Positions 53,472-64,000 of a stretch of DNA of 64,000 nt are shown here, piece after piece; position 1 is the first letter of the stretch, and each line of letters starts with the position of its first letter. The DNA comes from Sideroxyarcus emersonii. GTDB taxonomy: Bacteria; Pseudomonadota; Gammaproteobacteria; Burkholderiales; Gallionellaceae. The notes beneath the pieces are model-generated. The model was not told the origin of the DNA, searched no databases, and saw nothing but the letters and a program-made list of their open reading frames with translations. Position numbers and translations under genes: made by a program. The stretch lies in assembly GCF_021654335.1 (NCBI RefSeq), contig NZ_AP023423.1:1-64000 (forward strand). Direction: 5' to 3'.

Positions 53472-54624
53472 GAACAGCTGCGACATCGCCATCGTCGGCG
53501 GCGGCCCGGTCGGTGCCGCGCTGGCGATCGCGCTGCAGGGCAACGATTTGAACGTGGTACTGCTCGAGGCGCGCGAATCGGACAGCAATACCACCGACCC
53601 GCGTGCCCTGGCGCTGTCCTACGGTACGCGCCTGCTGCTGCAGCGCCTGGGGGCATGGGAGAAGATACAGAACGTCAGCGGCATCAGGACCATCGAGGTC
53701 ACGCAAAAGGATTCCAGCGGCAGCACGACCCTGCGCGCCGAAGAACTGAAGGTGGCCGAGATGGGTTACGTATTGCCCTACACCACCCTGCACGCCGCGC
53801 TGCAGCAGGTGCTGCGCCAGAGCGACATCACCTGCCTGTACGGTGCGGCGGTCAGCGACCTGCGCAGCTCCGGCGAAGGGGCCACCCTCACCTATCAATA
53901 TCAGGGCAAGCCGCATACCCTCACGGCGCGCCTCGCCGTCGTTGCCGAAGGCGGCAAGCTGCTCGAAGCGTCGCATCCGCCGCAGGTACAGGATTACGGG
54001 CAAAGCGGCATCATCGCCCATGTCACCTGCACGCAGCCGCGCGCTGGGGTGGCGTTCGAACACTTCACTGTACAGGGGCCGATGGCGCTGCTGCCGTACC
54101 TGGATGGTTACGAACTGGTGCTGACCGCACCGCACGATGCCGCGCAAGCCATGCTGCAATGGGATGACGCCGCCTTCCTGCACAACCTGCAGCAGCATTT
54201 CGGCGACCGGGTGGGCATCTTCACCAGCGTCGGCAAGCGCAGCTGCTATCCATTGCGCCTGAAGCGAGCGCCCGATATCACCTTCCCGGGCACGGTGCTG
54301 ATCGGCAATGCCGCGCAGACCTTGCATCCGGTCGCCGGCCAGGGATTCAACATGGGCATCCGCGATGCATGGGAACTGGCACAGGTCATCCTCGACAGCG
54401 TCCCGGAGGGCATCGGCTCGGCAGCAATGTGCGCAGCCTACCGCAAGTCGCGCCGTATCGACCGCAACGCCGGCATCCGTTTCACCGACGGTCTTGTACG
54501 CCTGTTCTCCAACGACCTGCCGCTGTTCGGCCGGGTGCGCTCCGCCGCACTCACCCTGCTGGACTGCTTGCCGCCGGCGAAGAAATTCGTGGCAAAGCGC
54601 ATGATGTTCGGGGCGAACGGATGA
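53464..54624 (+). CDS. ubiH: UbiH-family FAD-dependent hydroxylase
   Basis: This 386-residue flavoprotein monooxygenase belongs to the UbiH/UbiF/VisC family, which hydroxylates the ubiquinone ring. It has the N-terminal dinucleotide motif IVGGGPVGAALAIAL, the GD/P-loop motif GNAAQTLHPVAGQGFNMGIRDA, and the start MNENSCDIA overlapping pepP. The usual second FAD motif (GADG) reads AVVAEGG here, a variation of the D/G pair. Which ring position it modifies cannot be told from sequence alone; the label UbiH rests on the pepP-ubiH context. Confidence 0.82.
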
Positions 54625-54683
54625 TGCGGGATATGGCCAAGCGCAGCAGGACGGATATCGATTTATTTCCTTGAGGAGGGAAC

Positions 54684-55145
54684 ATGAGCATGACAACAAG
54701 AGCAATGCTGGCGGGTGCAATACTGTGCGCATCGTCTTTCAGCGGCGCTGCCATTGCCGATACGGCACCGTCGGCAGATATGCAGGCAGTCAACACGGCC
54801 TGCCGGGCAGACGCGGAAATGGCCGGGTGCGGGCAGGAGGTCGTCGGCAAGGGAATGCTGAAATGCATGGGCAGCTACAAGAAGGCACACCAGGATTTCA
54901 AGTTCTCTCCGGCTTGCCGCGGCGCGCTGAAGCAAATGAAAGCGGAAATTTCCGCCGATGCCCAGGACGTCAACAGCGCCTGCCGGGCTGATGCGGAAGT
55001 TACCGGGTGCGGGCAGGAAGTGGTCGGTGGCGGCCTGCTGAAATGCATGGGCAGCTATAAGCGGGCGCACAGGGAATTCAGATTCTCGGCAGCATGCCGT
55101 GACGCAATGAAGCAAATGAAGCAGGACAGGAATGCCGGCAGGTAA
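54684..55145 (+). CDS. Cysteine-rich secreted protein with two tandem repeats
   Basis: This 153-residue protein has a signal peptide (about 1-25, ending GAAIADT) and two tandem repeats of a 4-cysteine unit. Both units share ACRADAE and GCGQEVVG, and the third cysteine lies in KCMGSYK. Repeat 1 begins near 54790 and repeat 2 near 54970, an exact 180-bp (60-residue) offset with high DNA similarity, which suggests recent duplication. The spacing resembles cysteine-rich GLG1-type repeats. No function is known to me; an extracytoplasmic structural or binding role is possible. AGGAGG lies just before the ATG. Confidence 0.82.
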   Translation: MSMTTRAMLAGAILCASSFSGAAIADTAPSADMQAVNTACRADAEMAGCGQEVVGKGMLKCMGSYKKAHQDFKFSPACRGALKQMKAEISADAQDVNSACRADAEVTGCGQEVVGGGLLKCMGSYKRAHREFRFSAACRDAMKQMKQDRNAGR

Positions 55146-55274
55146 GGTTTGAAGCGTTCGGCAAGCCGGAACACGGATTGCAGCGGAAGGACAACGTTTT
55201 TGCCGGAGCAGTACAGGATGTGGTCGTATGCGGTTGGTCGTAACTCTTTACTTCAAATCATTAAGGAGCCCATC

Positions 55275-55934
55275 ATGTCGAGGAATCATTTGTTGGTCTG
55301 TCTGTTAGCCAGCGCAGTTCTGGTTACCGGTTGTGCCACCAGTCGCAGCGAGGTCAAGCTTGGGGATTCTGGCACGGCCACTTATGCCGTCACCAAATCC
55401 AAAGTCGTCCTGATCGGTTCGGTCACCGACGAGCGAGTATTCGAACAGGATCCCAACGAGCCCGGCACGCCATCCCTGGGGGGCGAGGGCGCAACCCTTG
55501 CATCGGCGGATACCAAGGCCCGAGCCATCGGGCGCAAGCGTGGCGGTTTCGGCAAGGCACTCGGCGATGTGTTGCTTGAGAATGGACAGACCGTGGCTGG
55601 TGTCGTGCGCGAGAACCTGACGAATGCCTTGAAACAGGCGGGTTACCGTACGACGAGCAACGCGGCGGAAGCGGGTCCCGATCCTGTGATAATCGACGTA
55701 CGGATCAAGCAGTTCTGGGCATGGTTACAACCGGGTTTCTGGGCGATTACCCTGCATACCGATATAGCCACCAATCTTGAGATAAGCGGCAAGGCAACGC
55801 CGGCAACGGTGGAGGTGCACGCCCAGGATTCCCGTCAGGTGGTGACCGACAGTGCCTGGATAGAGATAGTGGACCAGGCCCTGAAGGACTATCGTCAGCA
55901 AGCTGCTGCAAAATCCGCTGTGCTGCCGCAATAA
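55275..55934 (+). CDS. YajG-like lipoprotein
   Basis: This 219-residue protein has a lipoprotein signal peptide with lipobox LVTGC (cleavage before about Cys20). The mature region has alternating segments (VVLIGSVTDERVFEQDP, GKALGDVLLENGQTVAGVV, ENLTNALKQAGYRTT) and a C-terminal stretch ending KSAVLPQ. It resembles uncharacterised YajG-type lipoproteins. The start at 55275 follows AAGGAG; an upstream ATG at 55149 would add 42 residues ahead of the signal peptide. It is 129 bp after the cysteine-rich gene. Confidence 0.8.
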   Translation: MSRNHLLVCLLASAVLVTGCATSRSEVKLGDSGTATYAVTKSKVVLIGSVTDERVFEQDPNEPGTPSLGGEGATLASADTKARAIGRKRGGFGKALGDVLLENGQTVAGVVRENLTNALKQAGYRTTSNAAEAGPDPVIIDVRIKQFWAWLQPGFWAITLHTDIATNLEISGKATPATVEVHAQDSRQVVTDSAWIEIVDQALKDYRQQAAAKSAVLPQ

Positions 55935-56020
55935 GAAACTTCGACACAACGCCAGCCATTGCGCAGCGAACTGCTGCTGCGCGGTGGCTGTGTCGCCGGA
56001 TTTGCAGATTGCAGGCCCTG

Positions 56021-56872
56021 TCAGATGCTGATCTGGCCGCTTCCCAGATCGCTTACCAGGCCGGCAACATGAATCACTCCCCCAGCTTCTACCCGCAAGC
56101 CCAGTAACGACGGGCGTCCCACGGCATCGCCCTGGTGGATCGCGCGCTGCAGGGGCAACATAGCACCATTGGCAACGAACCAGCCGCCGAGATTGGCGCA
56201 GGCCGAGCCGGTGGCCGGATCCTCGGCGATCGAACCCGTCTTGGGAAAGAAGAAACGCGAGACGATCCCGCCGGCCTCGTCCTGTGCCCACACGTAGGCC
56301 ATGCTGGCGCCGCGGGTTGGCGAGAATGCGTGCTGCGCCATCAGTTTGATATCCGGAGAAGCGCGCTCCACGGCGGCGACAGAACGCAGCGGGATGACCA
56401 GCTGTTCGCTGCCGGTATCGACCCACAATGGCCGTTCGCCGATATCTGTGACATCGAGCCCCAGCATCTGGGCCAGTTCGGCATGCGTGGCCTCGATGGG
56501 GCGTGTCCTGGCTGTGTTGGCCTGCAGTTCCCAGCGGTTGCCCTGGGCTGCGACCGGGATGATGCCCGCCTTCATCTCCAGCGTGAGCCTGTCGCCGGCA
56601 GGGGCGAGCGAACGCACGACATGCGCCGTGCCCAGCGTGGGGTGCCCGGCGAACGGCATTTCGAAGGAAGGGGTGTAGATGCGGACACGTGCACTGGCGC
56701 ACTCGCTGGGAAAGATGAACGTCGTTTCCGACAGGTTCATCTGTCGCGCGATTACCTGCATCTGTTCGTCGCTCAGGCCGCGGGCATCTTCAAAAACCGC
56801 CAGCGGGTTGCCGGAGAAGGGATCGCCGGCGATGGCAAATACATTGAGCAGGCGGAACGCGTACGTATTCAC
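56021..56872 (-). CDS. PhzF-family epimerase-like protein
   Basis: This 283-residue protein belongs to the PhzF family (two-domain diaminopimelate-epimerase fold), whose members include isomerases and phenazine-pathway enzymes; most have unknown substrates. It has the conserved VFAIAGDPFSGNPLAVFEDA start, the SETTFIFP segment with the proposed catalytic Glu, FAGHPTLGTAHVV and DPATGSACANLGGWF. I chose a GTG start at 56872 because it overlaps the mpl stop by 4 bp (GTGA). No phenazine genes are nearby, so the name reflects family only. Confidence 0.88.
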   Translation of the reverse strand: MNTYAFRLLNVFAIAGDPFSGNPLAVFEDARGLSDEQMQVIARQMNLSETTFIFPSECASARVRIYTPSFEMPFAGHPTLGTAHVVRSLAPAGDRLTLEMKAGIIPVAAQGNRWELQANTARTRPIEATHAELAQMLGLDVTDIGERPLWVDTGSEQLVIPLRSVAAVERASPDIKLMAQHAFSPTRGASMAYVWAQDEAGGIVSRFFFPKTGSIAEDPATGSACANLGGWFVANGAMLPLQRAIHQGDAVGRPSLLGLRVEAGGVIHVAGLVSDLGSGQISI

Positions 56873-58212
56873 TGCGCCAGTCGTTGCAACAGCTTTTCGT
56901 GTATCCCGCCGAAGCCGCCGTTGCTCATCACCAGGACATGGTCGCCCGACTTCGCTTTGGCGGCGATGGCTTCGATGAGTTCGTTCAGATCGTCCTTCAC
57001 CACCGCCTTGTCGCCCAGCGGGGCGAGCGCACCACGCGCATCCCAGCCCAGGTTCCCGGCATAACAAAAGGTCAGGTCGGCATCCTTCAGGCTGCCGGGC
57101 AGCGCGTCCTTCATCACGCCCAGCTTCATGGTGTTGGAGCGTGGCTCCAGCACCGCGAGGATGCGCGCCTTGCCCACCTTGCGGCGCAGCCCGGCCACGG
57201 TGGTGTCGATCGCGGTGGGGTGGTGCGCGAAGTCGTCGTACACTGTGATGCCGTTGACCGTGCCGCGCACCTCCATGCGGCGCTTCACGTTCTTGAATTC
57301 ACTGAGCGCAGCCAGGCCCTGTGCGACCGGCACGCCGGCATGACGCGCGGCGGCCAGCGCGGCCAGTGCGTTCATGCGGTTGTGTTCGCCGAGCAAGTCC
57401 CACTGCAGGGTGCCTTGCGCCTTGCCGCTGAGCGACACCTGCTCGTTGGCATCGATGTTCCAGCCGTCATCCGAGCCGAACTTCTCCACCGGCGTCCAGC
57501 AGCCGCGCTTGATCACGCGTGCCAAAGATTCCTCGCGCCCGTTGCATACCACCAGCCCGTTGCCCGGCACCGTGCGCACCAGATGGTGGAACTGCGTTTC
57601 GATGGCGGCCAGGTCGGGGAAGATATCGGCGTGGTCGAACTCGAGGTTGTTCAGGATCGCGGTGCGCGGATGGTAGTGCACGAACTTGGAGCGCTTGTCG
57701 AAAAAGGCGGTGTCGTATTCGTCCGCCTCGATCACGAAGAACGGCGTCTCGGTGATGCGCGCCGAGATGCCGAAGTTCTGCGGCACGCCGCCGATCAGGA
57801 AGCCGGGGTTCAGCCCTGCATGTTCCAGTATCCAGGCCAGCATGGACGTGGTGGTGGTCTTGCCGTGCGTGCCCGCCACACCCAGTACCCACTTGTCGCG
57901 CAACAAGGTATCGGCCAGCCATTGCGGGCCGGAGGCATACGGCAGGTTGCGGTTCAGGATCTCTTCCATCAGCGGATTGCCGCGCGACACCACGTTGCCG
58001 ATGACGAACACATCCGGCTTCAGTTCCAGCTGCTCCACGCCCCAGCCTTCGATCAGCTCGATGCCCTGCTCTTCCAGTTGCGTGCTCATCGGCGGATAGA
58101 CGTTGGCATCGCAGCCGGTGACGCGATAGCCTGCCTGTTTGGCGATGGCGGCGATGCCGCCCATGAAGGTGCCGCAGATGCCGAGGATGTGGATGTGTTT
58201 CATTTGGCTCAT
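56869..58212 (-). CDS. mpl: Mpl ligase (UDP-MurNAc tripeptide ligase)
   Basis: Mpl reattaches recycled tripeptide to UDP-MurNAc. The 447-residue Mur ligase has the N-terminal HIHILGICGTFMGGIAAI, ATP P-loop VAGTHGKTTTTSML, and Mpl-type FAHHPTAIDTTVAGLRRK. The start MSQMKHIHIL has GGA upstream; in-frame ATGs at 58203 and 58233 are alternatives, the latter inside an inverted repeat. Together with AmgK/MurU and an AmpG-like transporter this gives most of a muropeptide recycling route. Confidence 0.95.
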   Translation of the reverse strand: MSQMKHIHILGICGTFMGGIAAIAKQAGYRVTGCDANVYPPMSTQLEEQGIELIEGWGVEQLELKPDVFVIGNVVSRGNPLMEEILNRNLPYASGPQWLADTLLRDKWVLGVAGTHGKTTTTSMLAWILEHAGLNPGFLIGGVPQNFGISARITETPFFVIEADEYDTAFFDKRSKFVHYHPRTAILNNLEFDHADIFPDLAAIETQFHHLVRTVPGNGLVVCNGREESLARVIKRGCWTPVEKFGSDDGWNIDANEQVSLSGKAQGTLQWDLLGEHNRMNALAALAAARHAGVPVAQGLAALSEFKNVKRRMEVRGTVNGITVYDDFAHHPTAIDTTVAGLRRKVGKARILAVLEPRSNTMKLGVMKDALPGSLKDADLTFCYAGNLGWDARGALAPLGDKAVVKDDLNELIEAIAAKAKSGDHVLVMSNGGFGGIHEKLLQRLAQ

Positions 58213-58227
58213 TGTTAATTCCAATTT

Positions 58228-58339
58228 CGTCATTCCGGCGCAGGCCGGAATCCAGTGCAGTTATCAAAAATGCTGTTGGGTCTTGTTCCGCTTCGCTGAA
58301 TTATTGACTAGCTGGATTCCGGCCTGCGCCGGAATGACG
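58228..58339. repeat. Perfect 28-bp inverted repeat pair flanking 56 bp
   Basis: Two 28-bp arms at 58228-58255 and 58312-58339 are perfect reverse complements (cores GTCATTCCGGCGCAGG / CCTGCGCCGGAATGAC) with a 56-bp spacer. This resembles the widespread GTCATTCCGG-type intergenic repeats. It lies between the DMT-family gene stop and the mpl start and could fold into a long RNA hairpin. The mpl start codon region is only 16 bp from one arm. Confidence 0.88.
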
Positions 58340-58341
58340 GC

Positions 58342-58695
58342 TTAGGTTCTAAAAATAAAATACACCGCACCCAGCAGGCACAGCCCCGCATACAAATAGT
58401 CCATCTTCAGCGGCTGGTTCATGTACAGCACCGCGAACGGCACGAAGATGGTCAGCGTGATGACCTCCTGCATGATCTTCAGCTGCCCCAGGCTGAGCTG
58501 GGTGTAGCCGATGCGGTTGGCCGGAACCTGGATCAGGTACTCGAACAGCGCGATGCCCCAGCTCGCCAGCGCCGCCACATACCAGGGCGAGTGGGCGAAA
58601 TTCTTCAGGTGCCCGTACCATGCAAAGGTCATGAACAGGTTGGATACCGCCAGCATCAGTGCCGTGACCAGCAATGGATTAGAGATCAGGTTCAT
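58342..58695 (-). CDS. DMT-family/DUF486 membrane protein
   Basis: This 117-residue protein is almost entirely hydrophobic, with about four transmembrane segments (about 7-26, 38-55, 70-92, 98-116). It matches the DMT-superfamily DUF486 type with the YTQLSLGQLKIMQEVITL segment. Function is unknown. Its start codon abuts the stop of the upstream 55-residue gene with no gap. Confidence 0.85.
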   Translation of the reverse strand: MNLISNPLLVTALMLAVSNLFMTFAWYGHLKNFAHSPWYVAALASWGIALFEYLIQVPANRIGYTQLSLGQLKIMQEVITLTIFVPFAVLYMNQPLKMDYLYAGLCLLGAVYFIFRT

Positions 58696-58863
58696 CTATG
58701 GTTTCGACGCGGGTTTTTTCTTGCTTACTTTTGCCAGACGCAGGAAATTTGCCAGTTCTTCCACCCAGCGCAATCGCTGTTCCGGCGTGAGCGCCTTGAA
58801 AGCGCGCAACCGTTCGTCGCTTACATAGTAAGTGCGGTCGCCAGGACTGAACGGTTGCTTCAT
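58696..58863 (-). CDS. Small basic protein paired with a nucleotidyltransferase
   Basis: This 55-residue protein (MKQPFSPGDRTYYVSDERL... ending KKKPASKP) is basic with an amphipathic helical middle (ALTPEQRLRWVEELANFLRL). Its start overlaps the stop of the upstream nucleotidyltransferase gene by 4 bp (ATGA), and its stop directly precedes the next gene. No family name is certain, but a small partner coupled to an AbiEii/DUF6036-type nucleotidyltransferase suggests a functional pair, possibly a toxin-antitoxin module. Confidence 0.75.
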   Translation of the reverse strand: MKQPFSPGDRTYYVSDERLRAFKALTPEQRLRWVEELANFLRLAKVSKKKPASKP

Positions 58864-59345
58864 GCAGATCTGATCCTTTGCAGATGTTCAACATCCGAGA
58901 TGTCGACAGGCCGCCCGACAGCGCTCTTGAGCGCGATCAGGTCGTCGATGGAAACTACCTTGATCGCCGTTCCGGCAACATCGAACTCCACCGCTCTTTG
59001 CTGCATGCCGGAAAAATCCACCGGCGGGAATAGCAACACATCTATGGTTACTCCGGCCAGTTCCGGCGTACGCAGTGCAAAAGCTTCAAGGTGGCGCTGT
59101 GCATGCCAATCGCGCAGCAACTCGATATTGCTTAACGACTCCAGCGGTACCGGAAGCACTGGCATGAGCTTCAGCTCCTTCGCAGTATCGATCAGCGCTA
59201 TCAGGTTGGCAGGATTCATCGCCACCGTGATGTCCACATCCATCGTGGCACGTTCCACACCATGCAACGAGACCGCCAACCCGCCAATCAGCAGGTAATC
59301 CACCTTGTGGCGATCCAGCGCAGCGAAGAGTTCGAGATAGAACAT
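58860..59345 (-). CDS. Nucleotidyltransferase of the AbiEii/DUF6036 type
   Basis: This 161-residue protein has the nucleotidyltransferase-fold pattern GGLAVSLHG followed by the acidic pair in ATMDVDITV, then a region with KVVSIDDLIALKSAVGRPVD, resembling AbiEii-like and DUF6036 proteins. In known AbiE systems, the AbiEii enzyme is a toxin with an AbiEi antitoxin; here the partner is a different 55-residue protein. A direct toxin role is inference. It precedes the small protein with a 4-bp overlap. Confidence 0.82.
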   Translation of the reverse strand: MFYLELFAALDRHKVDYLLIGGLAVSLHGVERATMDVDITVAMNPANLIALIDTAKELKLMPVLPVPLESLSNIELLRDWHAQRHLEAFALRTPELAGVTIDVLLFPPVDFSGMQQRAVEFDVAGTAIKVVSIDDLIALKSAVGRPVDISDVEHLQRIRSA

Positions 59346-59367
59346 GGAAGCAGTCTAACAGCGCGCC

Positions 59368-60054
59368 TCAGTTGATTCCAAGCAACTCAACCTCAAACAC
59401 CAGTGTCGCATTCGGCGGGATCACGCCGCCCGCGCCCTGCCTGCCGTAGCCCATTTCCGGGGGAATCACCAGCGTGCGCTGCCCGCCCACCTTCATGCCT
59501 TGCACGCCGATGTCCCAGCCCTGGATCACATGGCCCTGGCCCAGCGGAAAATCGAACGGCTCGTCGCGGTCGCGCGAGCTGTCGAACTTTGTGCCCTTGT
59601 TTTCCGGCGCGTTCTTGTCGAACAGCCAGCCGGTGTAATGCACGGTGACGTGCTGCCCTTCCTGCGCTTCCGCACCCTCGCCCACCTTGGTGTCGACCAT
59701 GTCGGTCTTGATCACCTTGAGCAGCTTCACATCGAACACCAGCGTCGCATTCGGCGGGATCACCCCACCCGCACCGCGTGGTCCGTAGCCCATCTCCGGC
59801 GGGATGACCAGTGTGCGCGAGCCGCCTTCTTTCATGCCCTGCACGCCAATATCCCAGCCCTTGATCACGCGTCCTCCGCCAAGCGGAAAACTGAAAGGGT
59901 CGTTGCGGTCGAGCGAGCTGTCGAACTTCTTGCCCTTGTTTTCGGGCGCGGCCTCGTCATGCAGCCAGCCCGTGTAATGCACAATCACGGTCTGACCGGC
60001 TTGTGCTTCTGCGCCTTCGCCCAGTTTGGTGTCGGTTTTGGTGAGGGTAATCAT
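59368..60054 (-). CDS. Tandem FKBP-type peptidyl-prolyl isomerase
   Basis: FKBP domains isomerise proline bonds. The 228-residue protein has two nearly identical FKBP domains (about 1-113 and 114-228), each with [34 protein letters not shown] and the motif IPPNATLVF. The two copies are offset by 339 bp (113 residues). It has no signal peptide, so it is probably cytoplasmic. It is 23 bp upstream of the nucleotidyltransferase gene. Confidence 0.92.
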   Translation of the reverse strand: MITLTKTDTKLGEGAEAQAGQTVIVHYTGWLHDEAAPENKGKKFDSSLDRNDPFSFPLGGGRVIKGWDIGVQGMKEGGSRTLVIPPEMGYGPRGAGGVIPPNATLVFDVKLLKVIKTDMVDTKVGEGAEAQEGQHVTVHYTGWLFDKNAPENKGTKFDSSRDRDEPFDFPLGQGHVIQGWDIGVQGMKVGGQRTLVIPPEMGYGRQGAGGVIPPNATLVFEVELLGIN

Positions 60055-60103
60055 GCCTGTTTCCTTTTTTCGTTGAATATTGCTTGCTGTACCGCTTAAT
60101 CCG

Positions 60104-63823
<3,720 letters not shown>

Positions 63824-63897
63824 GGTGCGTAAGTCGATAAAAGGGCGCGGATTTTAGCATGCCGCCGGACACGACTTGATGCGGCCAAGATTAAACA

Positions 63898-63910
63898 ATA
63901 CCATTGGTAT
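63898..63910. promoter_or_regulatory. Operator-like palindrome upstream of metH
   Basis: ATACCA and TGGTAT flank one T, a perfect 6-bp inverted repeat in the region between metH and the plus-strand gene that begins at the window edge. It could be a regulator site for either divergent gene. Confidence 0.3.
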
Positions 63911-63977
63911 GGTTATTGTGCAGGTCGCGCCAATAATGGATTGAGGGGTATGCCGCGTAATGACGTCAGGAGGATGA

Positions 63978-64000
63978 ATGGCCAAATTTATATGGACTGA
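63978..64000 (+). CDS. Start of an unidentified gene (truncated by window end)
   Basis: An ATG at 63978 follows AGGAGGATGA, a strong ribosome-binding site with a short spacer, and opens a frame MAKFIWT that runs off the window. Seven codons are too few to identify it. It is divergent from metH, with a 154-bp gap containing the palindrome at 63898-63910. Confidence 0.45.

Noticed and set aside
63824-63977. Possible SAH or cobalamin riboswitch upstream of metH
   Set aside because: No B12-box (GCCACTG) or SAH-core sequence seen in the gap.

Overview
The window starts at the first base of dnaA and looks like the origin end of a circular chromosome from a betaproteobacterium. Gene content (form II RuBisCO with cbbQ/cbbO and a divergent cbbR, NtrY/NtrX-type genes behind a DUF4390 protein, the lptD-surA-pdxA-ksgA block, metX/metW, amgK/murU) fits the Nitrosomonadales. 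An autotroph of the Gallionellaceae type (Sideroxydans/Gallionella-like, possibly an iron oxidiser) is my best inference. No iron-oxidation gene lies in the window, so that lifestyle is not shown directly. Most of the window is G+C rich; dnaA/dnaN and one orphan gene near 36.1-36.8 kb are visibly A+T richer.

Layout. 1-5.2 kb: dnaA, an A+T-rich candidate oriC, dnaN, a parS site, gyrB. 5.3-10.6 kb (minus): topA, smg, dprA and a LysM protein. 10.7-16.8 kb (plus): def, fmt, rsmB, DUF4390, an NtrY-like histidine kinase and a short response regulator. 16.9-32.7 kb: a carbon-fixation region with tkt, gap, pgk, pyk and fba, then divergent cbbR and cbbM, cbbQ, cbbO, fbp, followed by purE, purC and a beta-carbonic anhydrase. 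Phosphoribulokinase is not in the window. 32.7-36.1 kb: a DUF4124 protein, pyrE, xth, two membrane proteins and about 370 bp of dispersed repeats. 36.1-41.1 kb (minus): an orphan membrane-anchored protein, an AmpG-like transporter, metW, metX behind a SAM-II riboswitch with its own terminator, and hemB. 41.1-41.2 kb: a gene-free interval that looks like a plus-strand small RNA with C-rich loops. 41.3-50.3 kb (minus): engB, hemL, thiE, thiD, ksgA, pdxA, surA, lptD. 50.4-55.9 kb (plus): amgK, murU, pepP, a UbiH-family hydroxylase, a two-repeat cysteine-rich secreted protein and a lipoprotein. 56-63.8 kb (minus): a PhzF-family protein, mpl, a DMT-family protein, a tiny basic protein paired with a nucleotidyltransferase, a double FKBP and metH. 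A new plus-strand gene begins at the right edge.

The genes form a few working groups: chromosome start-up and segregation (dnaA, oriC, dnaN, parS, gyrB); the regenerative and lower part of the Calvin cycle with RuBisCO activation (CbbQO) and inorganic carbon supply; peptidoglycan recycling (AmpG, AmgK, MurU, Mpl); methionine synthesis (metX, metW, metH) with SAM feedback; and outer-membrane biogenesis (SurA, LptD). The most novel-looking items are the candidate small RNA at 41.1-41.2 kb, the SAM-II/terminator/TTG-start arrangement before metX, the nucleotidyltransferase plus 55-residue protein pair, and the cysteine-rich tandem-repeat protein. I saw no tRNA, rRNA, CRISPR array, transposase or prophage gene.
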